Under the pieces are notes generated by a model, which was given only the letters and a program-made list of their open reading frames with translations, was not told the origin of the DNA and ran no database searches. Of a stretch of DNA of 64,000 bases, positions 56,844-64,000 are shown piece after piece. The position numbers were made by a program, and so were the translations under genes. Each line of letters begins with the position of its first letter. Positions within the stretch are counted from its first letter, which is position 1. The DNA comes from an uncultured Aquimarina sp. Its GTDB lineage: Bacteria > Bacteroidota > Bacteroidia > Flavobacteriales > Flavobacteriaceae. Location: positions 124,001 through 188,000 of the forward strand of contig CANMSL010000005.1 in NCBI GenBank assembly GCA_947500505.1. Reading direction: 5' to 3'.

Positions 56844-57298
56844 CTATCTAGTACAACTCCTTATTGATTCATAAAAATCCCTGTACTGATCATAAGTAAC
56901 TAATTCCCCTTTTTTATCTAGGTGAACCTTACCGTTTTTAGGAAAATCATTAAAAACTATTTTTTTAATTACATAGTCTCTAAACACAAATTCTATATAA
57001 CTATTATCATTCATCATTGAATCCTTGTAATTTATAGAAAAAGCGCCATCAAAATCCCATAAGTATTAACGCAAACGGAATCGTTTACTGTAAGTTTGAT
57101 TGCCACTAGATCTATCGCAGAAGAATCATTGTGAATCACCTTTCCTGAAACAATATCATTACTTAATGGCTTATAATCGTCTTGTATTTCAATCGGGTCT
57201 TCAATCTCCTGAATTTCTGGGGGATCAATTTTCGTACTAGTTTTACAAGCCGTAATTACTAAAACTATGAATAGTATGTTTACTATTTTGTTCATCAT
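56844..57298 (-). pseudogene. Frameshifted lipoprotein with carboxypeptidase-regulatory-like domain
   Basis: The frame from ATG 57298 encodes a lipoprotein start (lipobox ITAC, Cys18), an acidic linker and SGKVIHNDSSAIDLVAIKLT, then stops at 57032. A second frame continues with DFDGAFSI, SYIEFVFRDY and ends with FYESIRSCTR at 56844. Restoring one G in the GGG at 57056-57058 would join them as TYGDFDGAFSI, the usual beta-strand pattern of such domains. Either a recent frameshift or an assembly error. Its last ~90 bp recur at the window end. Function unknown. Confidence 0.75.
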
Positions 57299-57909
57299 TA
57301 ATTAGAAGAAATTAGTTTTCCATCTTTATAAACTTCTTTGGTTTTTTCATTTGTTTCAGTATCTTCTATAATCCATATACCGTCTTTCTTATCTTTTTTA
57401 TAGTGACCAGAAATTTTAGTCTTTAATGTCGAATCATTACTTTTAAAAAAACCACATTTTGCATCCTTTTTATAGGTAATCTCTGAGAAATTGGTTCCAT
57501 TACTCTCTTTCCAAACTCCTTCTTTTTTTCCTTTTTTGTAATATCCTTGCTTAGAAAATGTATGTCGATCTGTTGATGAGAAATATCCGTGTAGTACTCC
57601 TTTTTCGAAATTTACTACTTTGGATATAAACATGATACCAAGCCCTTGTCTAAAGGTTAACGATTCACCATGTTTCTTTCGATCTTTATATCCTATAGTT
57701 TCAATGCTAATTAACTTACCGTCTTCATAGTTGGTTTTATAATATCTTCCATCAGATACATTTCTGATACTATCATCTTTAATCTCATCATACTCAAAAT
57801 CTATAAGTTTAACGAATTCTTCAGGATAATCTGATTGCCCATATACCGAGCATATAGTAGTAAGCAGAAATACGATACTGCTTAAATTTCTAATTATTTG
57901 ATTTACCAT
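57298..57909 (-). CDS. Secreted MORN-like repeat protein
   Basis: A 203-residue exported protein: signal peptide about residues 1-24 (ends VYGQ). At least four MORN/YwqK-like units follow, for example YKDRKKHGESLTF, YYKKGKKEGVWKE, HYKKDKKDGIWIIED and YKDGKLISSN. Such repeats bind surfaces and occur in immunity or 'antitoxin-like' proteins next to toxin genes in Bacteroidota. Its ATG lies inside the end of a short toxin-like remnant (57890-58048), which suggests a displaced immunity gene; that is inference. Confidence 0.75.
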   Translation of the reverse strand: MVNQIIRNLSSIVFLLTTICSVYGQSDYPEEFVKLIDFEYDEIKDDSIRNVSDGRYYKTNYEDGKLISIETIGYKDRKKHGESLTFRQGLGIMFISKVVNFEKGVLHGYFSSTDRHTFSKQGYYKKGKKEGVWKESNGTNFSEITYKKDAKCGFFKSNDSTLKTKISGHYKKDKKDGIWIIEDTETNEKTKEVYKDGKLISSN

Positions 57910-58048
57910 GATATTGCTTTACTTCATTTTGAATAATGTTCCATTGCCATCGATTGAAAGAATTAGGACTGTGATTATAATAATCCATATAATTATCTGT
58001 TCCTGATTGTTTAAATTTCAAAAAAGTAATTGTAGTTTTTGTTGAAGA
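57890..58048 (-). pseudogene. Short coding remnant, possible toxin C-terminal fragment
   Basis: An open frame of 52 codons directly after a stop and without a start codon at its head. Its product has a protein-like composition (TFLKFKQSGTDNYMDYYNHS and SFNRWQWNIIQNEVKQYHGK, with three Trp/His-rich turns). It ends inside the first codons of the MORN-like gene, the overlap typical of an effector and its immunity gene. I do not recognise a toxin family; it could also be chance. Confidence 0.45.
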
Positions 58049-58057
58049 TTAGAATTG

Positions 58058-58648
58058 TTAATCTATTTTTTCTAATCCATCAGGCCTTTTATCTATTTCG
58101 ATAATATTACCCGCTAAATCCGTACTTATAAGATATCCTTGATGTCTCATCGAAATTGATTTTCTTTGACTGATTTGACAAGGTTCTCCATCAACATATG
58201 GAAATAACTTTTCTCTTTCTGAAAGAGTCGGTATAGAAACAGTTGTGATGATTTCTTTTCTATCAGGTTTATGATAATAACAATTTTTTTGTACTATTAT
58301 ATCACCATTTTTTAATTCAGCCTTAAAAACTTCATCTAGGGAAAAAACTAGAGGATAGAATTTATTGTTAATAAATATTTTTCTATTGGATGTTTTTACA
58401 GTTTGATTATAACCATTTGAAAATGTGTCTACCCATATATCAATTCTACCCGAATTAGAAAAATCAAAATAAAAAGCTATTTTTTTTTCAGATGATAAGT
58501 AACTTATTTCTTGAAAAATGGCTTTTTCAGTTTCTAATGGTAATAAATAAGGAATAAATCTATCGGTTTTATCCTGAGTGCTTTTACATCCTATTAATAG
58601 TAATGTAATTAGGACAATAATCATTTTTGAAATTACTAATTTTCTCAT
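58058..58648 (-). CDS. Lipoprotein, candidate immunity protein
   Basis: A 196-residue lipoprotein. I start it at the ATG at 58648, which overlaps the upstream stop as ATGA and gives a good signal (VISKMIIVLITLLLIGC, Cys after LIG); a longer in-frame start would bury the signal. The mature part has no recognised domain; segments KIAFYFDFSNSGRIDIWVDT and GDIIVQKNCYYHKPDRKE look beta-rich. Position directly after the effector-like gene suggests an immunity protein acting in the periplasm. Confidence 0.7.
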   Translation of the reverse strand: MRKLVISKMIIVLITLLLIGCKSTQDKTDRFIPYLLPLETEKAIFQEISYLSSEKKIAFYFDFSNSGRIDIWVDTFSNGYNQTVKTSNRKIFINNKFYPLVFSLDEVFKAELKNGDIIVQKNCYYHKPDRKEIITTVSIPTLSEREKLFPYVDGEPCQISQRKSISMRHQGYLISTDLAGNIIEIDKRPDGLEKID

Positions 58649-59460
58649 TTTTTTTTGGGTGTATATGTCTTCGGATTTTTGCTCCAAAAATCTAATGCAT
58701 CACGTCCAATATCAAAAGTAGCCTTTTTATCTGGTTTATTAGGTCTGCCTCTTGTTGCTCCAATATTTAATGAAGGTAAGCCCTTACCATCAACTTTATC
58801 AATTATAGCTTGATCTCCAACTTTAGTTTCGTAAGCTCTTAAAGAATATATATTAAAGCCGTTTCCTATGGCTGTATTAGAATCTGTTGGCGATGTACCT
58901 TCGATATTTTTATAATTTGATCTTTGATCTTTATTATGTCCGTGCACTTGAGCGATTACCACATTGTTATTTGGACTCAAATAATACATTTTTTTGTTTC
59001 TACCAATTTTACCGTCTAAATCCATATTAATTGAACCATCTTTTCGTTCTTCCATTTTAGTATGGGTATCTTCTTCAGCTGTTATAATAGCTGGACTTGC
59101 TATCGGATCAGTCCAATTTCGTTTTAAAACGATATATACCTGAAACTCCGTTAACCTGGAATTATTTTGAGTTTTTTGTAATAAAGTTTGTATTAAATCA
59201 TCTTCAAATTTCACCTCTTGACTAAGACTCTTAAGTTTTTTAACTGCTTCCGTACTATTTATCTTATTCGGAAACTCCTCTATAATATCTAGATAGTCAA
59301 AATGATTAAGTATTCGATATGTCTTAGTTGTTGGTTTTATTTCCTTAAAACGATGTGCAGTTTGTGAATCAATATAGATATCAATGTCGGTTTGAGTAAC
59401 CTCTATACTAGTAGTTTTAGTAATCCCTGCGACTTGTACTTTAAAAGTATTTGTTCCCAT
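58645..59460 (-). CDS. Putative type VI effector with JAB-like C-terminal domain
   Basis: A 271-residue protein without signal peptide, one base after TssD, so likely delivered with it. Residues 1-125 are an unrecognised adapter-like region. From about 155 the segment VVIAQVHGHNKDQR, then GTSPTDSNTAIG, carries H173, H175 and D193 in an HxH...SPxD arrangement like JAB/DUF4329 metallo-domains of polymorphic toxins, followed by a strand-rich end. The spacing between HxH and D is longer than in typical JAMM proteases, so the enzyme class is uncertain. Next gene is a lipoprotein. Confidence 0.6.
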   Translation of the reverse strand: MGTNTFKVQVAGITKTTSIEVTQTDIDIYIDSQTAHRFKEIKPTTKTYRILNHFDYLDIIEEFPNKINSTEAVKKLKSLSQEVKFEDDLIQTLLQKTQNNSRLTEFQVYIVLKRNWTDPIASPAIITAEEDTHTKMEERKDGSINMDLDGKIGRNKKMYYLSPNNNVVIAQVHGHNKDQRSNYKNIEGTSPTDSNTAIGNGFNIYSLRAYETKVGDQAIIDKVDGKGLPSLNIGATRGRPNKPDKKATFDIGRDALDFWSKNPKTYTPKKK

Positions 59461-60149
59461 TAGTTTTGCTGCTTAATTACTTCTAACTCTATTTTTTCAA
59501 GGTTGCTAGTGATTTCATAATCAGTTAAGGTATCATTTGCTAATATTTCTCCATTGTATTTAAAATCTACGGTTTGATCATCTAGGTTAATTGTCAATTT
59601 CTCACCGATTAAATTTCTTGTATCAATATTTAACAGGATCGATTCTCCTGCTAGAGTTTCTTGAATTCTTTTATTATTGGTATCAGTAATATAGTATTCT
59701 ACTACTCTAGGCTCATTATCAGATGCTGAACTCTCGGTTACTGCGGCAGAATTTGGAAACGTAACCCGCCAATACTCAGAAAATTCTGTAGCACCTTCTT
59801 GTACGCCTGCTGAGGTGATAGATAAGCTTAATGTCATTGGGTGCGTACTCTCATTATTGAAATGTTCTACATAATCAACACAATGGGCATCTATAAAGTT
59901 TAGCGTTCTTCCTCTGCCATTAAGTGCTCTCGGTTCAATTCGAATTTGTAGTTGTTTCGCTAATAAAGGGTTGATCATCCATTCTAGTAATTCACTATCT
60001 TTTGTAGACTCTATAACTACAGATAATCCTGCGAATTGTGGTTTGGAAGAAGGATTTCCATTATAATCACTTTCTTGTCTAAAAGTGTAAGAAAAATCAA
60101 GAATATTGATCTCTTTATCATCAAAGAGTAGTTTGGCTGTAAAACTCAT
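59460..60149 (-). CDS. tssD: TssD (Hcp-like) tube protein with C-terminal extension
   Basis: Inner-tube protein of the Bacteroidota (subtype iii) type VI secretion system. Residues 1-130 match the family: MSFTAKLLFDDKEINILDF, FRQESDYNGNPSSKPQ, SVVIESTKDSELLEWM, FIDAHCVDYVEHFN and PMTLSLSITSAGVQ. Residues 131-229 are an added beta-rich domain not in the usual ~130-residue TssD, probably a docking domain for the effector next door. First gene of a leftward effector cluster. No other type VI structural gene lies in the window. Confidence 0.85.
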   Translation of the reverse strand: MSFTAKLLFDDKEINILDFSYTFRQESDYNGNPSSKPQFAGLSVVIESTKDSELLEWMINPLLAKQLQIRIEPRALNGRGRTLNFIDAHCVDYVEHFNNESTHPMTLSLSITSAGVQEGATEFSEYWRVTFPNSAAVTESSASDNEPRVVEYYITDTNNKRIQETLAGESILLNIDTRNLIGEKLTINLDDQTVDFKYNGEILANDTLTDYEITSNLEKIELEVIKQQN

Positions 60150-60261
60150 ATATGCATACGGTTATAAAAAAGTACAAATATAAAAGTATATTCGTGATAT
60201 ATGCATACGGTAAAACCTTACTATATATTGTTTTTAGGGAAAAAAAAGAGGTGTTAACGAA

Positions 60262-60410
60262 TGAGGCTTCGACTTCGCGGATGCTGAGTTTATCGGGTTT
60301 CGAGAGCCTCAGCCCTCGGATGTTCGAACTCTGAACTGGATTCCGAACCCTGAGGCTCTCGAAGGGTGAGTAGTGCGTCAGTTCGAGTGCCACGCTTTTT
60401 AGCGTGGTGT
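60262..60410. repeat. Second copy of the GC-rich intergenic repeat units
   Basis: Shares units with 56322-56722: TCGACTTCGCGGATGCTGAG near 60267, CCGAACCCTGAGG near 60342 and GAAGGGTGAGTAGTGCG near 60361 (the last also at 56567-56585 in slightly changed form). It also carries a 7-bp hairpin, CCACGCT (60390-60396) / AGCGTGG (60401-60407). It lies upstream of the leftward TssD gene and of the rightward TPR gene. Confidence 0.65.
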
Positions 60411-60448
60411 ATCGAGAATAAGCACTATACAGTTGATTAGAAAGTAGA

Positions 60449-60482
60449 CACCCCCAATAATTGGAAACATTTATTGGGGGTG
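60449..60482. terminator. Hairpin, first of two near-identical copies
   Basis: CACCCCCAATAA (60449-60460) and TTATTGGGGGTG (60471-60482) form a perfect 12-bp stem with loop TTGGAAACAT. T-rich sequence follows. It has no gene before it on the plus strand, so it may belong to the repeat island or end a small transcript. Confidence 0.7.
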
Positions 60483-60571
60483 GTTTTATTTTGATCTTTG
60501 GGAAATATTACTACCTTTTGTGACAACAAAACTCCAATTTTATTATTATTTGAATTAAACATATTAAAACT

Positions 60572-61198
60572 ATGAAAATTTACTACTTGTTACCTTTATT
60601 GTTTATGGTATTCATCAGTTGTGTAGGAGATGTAAGCAAAAAAATGGACATACTCCAAATTGATAAAGACTTTAGAAATGGAAAACTTGATGAGTCTAAA
60701 GAGGCTATTGATAAACTTTTAATGGAGGAACAAAAGAATGAATATGTATGGACCATGGCTGGGCATATTTATTCTAATTTAGATAAAGATTCTTTAGCTG
60801 GTGTTTACTATAATAAAGCTATAAGTATCAATGCCAACACCGAAGAGGCAATGACTGGTTTGGGAATTCTAGCTAGAAAAGAAGAAAATTATCCGAAGGC
60901 AGTTGATTATTATCAAAAAGCAATAAAAATAAATCCACAATATGCCCAAGCATACTCCAGCTTAGTTAGTATTCACTTATTACAAAGGGAATTTAAAGAT
61001 GCAGTTGATGTTGGAGAAAAAGCCTTTCACCTAGATAAGGCAGATCCAGTAATTATGGCTAATTTATCCGTTGCATATCATTATTATGGTGATACGATAC
61101 AGCGAAATAAATATTATAAGTTGGCAAAGAATAATGGATATAGGAATCTGGAATCCTTACAGGGAATTTTTGAAGATGAGCTATCACTTTTTGACTAA
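60572..61198 (+). CDS. TPR-repeat lipoprotein
   Basis: A 208-residue lipoprotein: lipobox FISC with Cys16, then tetratricopeptide repeats from about residue 25 to 190. The clearest units are AGVYYNKAISINANTEEAM, YPKAVDYYQKAIKINPQYAQ and FKDAVDVGEKAFHLDKADPV. TPR proteins act as protein-binding scaffolds; partner unknown. It is flanked by two near-identical hairpins at 60449 and 61333. Confidence 0.85.
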   Translation: MKIYYLLPLLFMVFISCVGDVSKKMDILQIDKDFRNGKLDESKEAIDKLLMEEQKNEYVWTMAGHIYSNLDKDSLAGVYYNKAISINANTEEAMTGLGILARKEENYPKAVDYYQKAIKINPQYAQAYSSLVSIHLLQREFKDAVDVGEKAFHLDKADPVIMANLSVAYHYYGDTIQRNKYYKLAKNNGYRNLESLQGIFEDELSLFD

Positions 61199-61835
61199 AA
61201 GCTTAATTCATAAATTTTGGCTTTAACAGCTGCTTTTGAAAGGATTACGTGTTCTGAGGTATGCATTGAGCTTGTTCTAAAAAATCAGGACAAGTCTGTC
61301 GAAAAATAATTCTGGTATAAAGATATCGCTCAAACACCCCCAATAGTTGGAAACAATTATTGGGGGTGTTTTTTAATATACCCTTTAATGGGTATTTCAT
61401 TCTATCATTTATGCTTATATATTTGGATTTATAAAGGGTTGTTTCATAAAGCATAAGTAATTAAAAAAGGTATTATTTCCCCAATTAAATATTTTTTTAT
61501 AAATTTAGAACAACGTAATACTTAACAACCCCGTATTCAAGCTAATCCTTGGGTATGGGTTTTTTATTGACTAAAATGAACCATGTAGAAATGATTTATA
61601 GGTTATTGGGGTTGGAGAGGTTGAATTAATTTTAGGAAAATAGAGCTTACTAAAGTCTAATATATACATAAAACTACATGATGATTGTAAAAATACTATT
61701 TCTATCGCATAATCAAATTCATCAGAAATTACCAGAGATGAAGATCGTGAAAAACAATACCTGGAAGCGTTAATGAATTTGCAAGTTTTACTATAAAAGT
61801 CATATTATCCACATTATTAATCTTAAATTTTAAAA
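61199..61835. other. Gene-poor spacer with a hairpin and a tiny coding remnant
   Basis: Holds a degenerate repeat unit near 61260 (CATTGAGCTTGTTC), the terminator at 61333-61370, and a 28-codon open stretch at 61713-61796 without a start codon (EITRDEDREKQYLEALMNLQ, then stop) that looks like the end of a lost gene. Nothing else seen. Confidence 0.45.
61333..61370. terminator. Intrinsic terminator, second copy of the hairpin
   Basis: AACACCCCCAATAGTT (61333-61348) pairs with AATTATTGGGGGTGTT (61355-61370), followed by TTTT. Stem and loop are nearly the same as at 60449-60482. Likely ends the TPR lipoprotein transcript. Confidence 0.85.
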
Positions 61836-63773
61836 ATGATGAAACTATACTATACTAGAGTTTTATTCTTCACAATGTTTTTTATTTACCAAATTACATG
61901 TGCTCAACAGTCTATGTTACCGACTAGCTTATTTGATGATTTCACAACTCCACTTCCAGCTAAAACTATTTCTTCTAAGGATATCATCATTAGCTATACA
62001 CTAGATGAAGACCAGTTTTATTCGGTAAAAATGGAATATGAAGAAAAAAATGAGACCTTTAAGTTAAAACCTTTAACCTATCCCAATTTTAAGGCAAAAT
62101 TTAAAAATGCGTTACATAATTTACTGAGTGAAGTTGGTAAAGTACTTTCTGCTAATAGTACCAGTACCTATACTGTCAATGACTTAACAAGTCAAGAAGT
62201 AAAAAAAGCAGATAATGAAATTTCTGCCGAATTTGCTAAGATTATTACCTATTTTAATACAGAGGAAGAACGCCCATTGGTTGCCACCATTCGATTAAAA
62301 GAGTTTATAAAAGTATACTCCAATGGATTATACCTTCAGAAACTAGAAAATCCTTCTGCTAAAATAACATTCTATGATGGGTTTATAGAAAAAATTCAGG
62401 TAAAAGGGAAAATTAGTCAAGAGGAGGTTATCTTTAGTAATAACTATTCCATAGGTATTAGTTCTACCAAAAATATAGAAAAACTGCATAGAGTACTTTT
62501 GCACTCCGAGAATCGGTTTAACAAGCTACTACTCATTAATAATTCTGTAAATATAAAAGATGTAATAAACTCATTACCTTCAACTGCACTATCTGGAAAT
62601 GATCTGGATAATAAATTTGAGCAAATACTTACTAGATTGTATATACAAGAATATCTAAAAAGTCATAATTATTTAATAAAAAACTATGTAACTCAATTAA
62701 AAAATAATTTTGAGAAAAATAAACAAAGTATCTTTTCTTCAACTTTGAAATCACTATTACAAGAAGTAACTGATCAATATCAAAATCGACAAACGGCTAA
62801 AGATTATTTCCTGACAATCAATTTAGGTGATGTAATCCAATATGAAAAAGAAATCGATGTAAATGCTAACGACGTAAGCCCTGTAAAACAGCTTATTTTA
62901 TTGGATAGTAAAGCTCAGAAAGAAACAAAATTGTATAAGGAAGAATCAACAAGATTATTTGAAGCGGTTGTATATACTGATTTTCTTAGCTTGTTTGATG
63001 AAGAAAATCCTAATGGATTGGTACAAACAGAAGTAAATAAACGATTTAATATTAATACAAGACGTAGCGACATTGTTCCAGAATCATTACCAGGCTTGAT
63101 TCCTCCATTCTTTCCTTTTTTAATTTCGGAAGGCTATGGATTCTTTCAATATTTTGATGCTCAGTTACAGATTTCCAAAATAGAAAAAAATAATAAATTC
63201 TTGTCATCCAGAACTATCCTGATAGAAGATGAAACTGGAATTATGGTTGATTCAGAACCATTTTATGAACCTTTGACAATGTTACAGCATCGAAATTATG
63301 CTATAGGTGGGATGCTTAATATTGTAAATTTCGAAAACCAGAATGCAAAACTACTAATGAATTTTAATGCAGGATTTTTATTTGGTAGAAGTGGTTATAT
63401 TCCTGTTGGAGAAGATCCTACTGCAGAAACGGTCAACACCGAATTTGTGAATAACCTAGAAATACCGATGGAATATAAATTTCACCTATTACCAGAAAAG
63501 AGATTTAGTATTATGCTAAGTGATAGGCTCTCTTGGTTTGAAAATTTGGATGCTGATATACCATTGCGATCAGTTGAAGATCAAAGGGTAACCTCTCAGA
63601 ATCGATGGCTGAATAGTTTTAATATTGATCTAAACCTGGACCTATCTAGTACAGGAAAATTATTCTTGCGATACAGGTTAGTTCATGAATTGGATAACAT
63701 CAATAACAATTTCTCCCAATTACAATTTGGGTATTCTTTTTATTTCTTAAAAAATAACAAGCCTGTTAAATAA
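61836..63773 (+). CDS. Large exported protein, possible outer-membrane barrel end
   Basis: A 645-residue protein with a signal peptide (about residues 1-22, ending TCAQ). Residues 30-440 are alpha/beta and Lys/Glu-rich without a family I recognise; residues 450-645 show alternating strands with aromatic belts (YAIGGMLNIVNFE, LLMNFNAGFLFGR, LFLRYRLVHELDN) and end with QLQFGYSFYFLKNNKPVK. This end looks like an outer-membrane beta-sheet but lacks a final aromatic residue. Start taken at the first of two ATGs. Stand-alone gene. Confidence 0.65.
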   Translation: MMKLYYTRVLFFTMFFIYQITCAQQSMLPTSLFDDFTTPLPAKTISSKDIIISYTLDEDQFYSVKMEYEEKNETFKLKPLTYPNFKAKFKNALHNLLSEVGKVLSANSTSTYTVNDLTSQEVKKADNEISAEFAKIITYFNTEEERPLVATIRLKEFIKVYSNGLYLQKLENPSAKITFYDGFIEKIQVKGKISQEEVIFSNNYSIGISSTKNIEKLHRVLLHSENRFNKLLLINNSVNIKDVINSLPSTALSGNDLDNKFEQILTRLYIQEYLKSHNYLIKNYVTQLKNNFEKNKQSIFSSTLKSLLQEVTDQYQNRQTAKDYFLTINLGDVIQYEKEIDVNANDVSPVKQLILLDSKAQKETKLYKEESTRLFEAVVYTDFLSLFDEENPNGLVQTEVNKRFNINTRRSDIVPESLPGLIPPFFPFLISEGYGFFQYFDAQLQISKIEKNNKFLSSRTILIEDETGIMVDSEPFYEPLTMLQHRNYAIGGMLNIVNFENQNAKLLMNFNAGFLFGRSGYIPVGEDPTAETVNTEFVNNLEIPMEYKFHLLPEKRFSIMLSDRLSWFENLDADIPLRSVEDQRVTSQNRWLNSFNIDLNLDLSSTGKLFLRYRLVHELDNINNNFSQLQFGYSFYFLKNNKPVK

Positions 63774-63914
63774 ACTAATCACAAAATAGTTCACTAAAAC
63801 AGATTTGAAATACTAAGGTCCGTTTTTTTATTTTTAAAATTTTGGGAATAGCATTAACTATTCAATTGGTAAAATTTATAATAACACCACTAGTGGGCTA
63901 AAATATCACAAATT

Positions 63915-64000
63915 CTATCTAGTACAACTTCTTATTGATTCATAAAAATCCCTGTACTGATCATAAGTAACTAATTCCCCTTTTTTATCTAGGTGAACCT
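63915..64000 (-). CDS. Partial gene, second copy of the 56844 lipoprotein C-terminus
   Basis: The last 28 codons of a leftward frame enter from the right edge and read KKGELVTYDQYRDFYESIRS and then CTR, the same C-terminus as the broken gene at 56844. The nucleotides match over about 90 bp with one silent difference near 63929. The rest of the gene lies outside the window. Confidence 0.75.
   Translation of the reverse strand, partial: VHLDKKGELVTYDQYRDFYESIRSCTR

Noticed and set aside
60121..60393. Leftward 90-codon open frame upstream of tssD
   Set aside because: Covers the second repeat island and the tssD start; its N-terminal half is only translated repeat (compare 56281-56544).
61245..61454. 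Leftward 69-codon open frame
   Set aside because: Crosses the terminator hairpin at 61333-61370 and has no protein-like pattern.
1..64000. CRISPR arrays, tRNA or rRNA genes, insertion sequences with transposase
   Set aside because: No regularly spaced repeat-spacer pattern, no cloverleaf or rRNA segment and no transposase gene were found by reading; a covariance-model scan could not be run.

Overview
The window comes from an AT-rich member of the Bacteroidota, most likely a marine Flavobacteriaceae (Aquimarina-like is a guess; the genus cannot be fixed from sequence alone). Pointers are the family mix (DUF1835 protein, head-GIN adhesin-like protein, TssD of the Bacteroidota type VI system, EpsG and Wzx/Wzy capsule genes), Bacteroidota-type promoters (TTG, about 20 nt, then TAnnTTTG) and weak Shine-Dalgarno signals. 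I saw no rRNA, tRNA or CRISPR.

Layout. (1) 1-7505: housekeeping genes. A leftward group holds polyphosphate kinase (cut by the window edge), a nucleoside phosphorylase, a DUF1835 protein, a SUI1-family factor and a 2-oxoglutarate/Fe(II)-type oxygenase. A fused alpha-keto acid dehydrogenase E1 runs rightward. (2) 7765-23210: a tightly packed rightward polysaccharide operon. It has UDP-GlcNAc to UDP-GalNAcA enzymes, glycosyltransferases (GT4, GT2, GT14), a pyruvyl transferase, an acyltransferase, a GH88/105-like hydrolase, a Wzx flippase and an EpsG-like polymerase. (3) 23293-39160: accessory and decoration genes on both strands. They are a beta-helix lipoprotein, a PglA-like glycosyltransferase, a wrecked CapK-like gene, a PglC-like initiating transferase, a methyltransferase, a carbamoyltransferase, and a cassette of formyltransferase, acyltransferase, adenylation enzyme, carrier protein and a NeuD-FemAB fusion. 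An SGNH/MBOAT pair transcribed the other way closes the region. (4) 39853-46896: an aminotransferase (PglE-like), a PglF/CapD-like dehydratase, Wza-like export, a Wzc-like kinase and a convergent PHP phosphatase. (5) 47072-54472: an ECF sigma operon with secreted repeat proteins, Lon protease and an RlmI-like methyltransferase. (6) 54658-64000: accessory end. It has secreted proteins, GC-rich intergenic repeats, a type VI TssD/effector/immunity-like cluster with gene remnants, a TPR lipoprotein and a large exported protein. The last ~90 bases repeat sequence found at 56.84 kb.

How it works together. PglF-, PglE- and PglD-like activities plus the PglC-like transferase would make and load a diacetamido-trideoxy sugar on undecaprenyl phosphate. 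The operon at 7.8-23 kb would extend the repeat unit (probably including GalNAcA), flip it with Wzx and polymerise it with EpsG/Wzy. Wza and Wzc would export it under phosphatase control. The cassette at 28.7-39.2 kb would decorate it with methyl, carbamoyl, formyl, aminoacyl or acyl groups. The adenylation enzyme, carrier protein, MBOAT and SGNH parts together resemble a Dlt-like logic in a Gram-negative capsule locus, and this is the most interesting hypothesis here. The second is the TssD / JAB-like effector / lipoprotein cluster at 58-60 kb. Both are inferences from domain recognition and gene order, not demonstrated functions.
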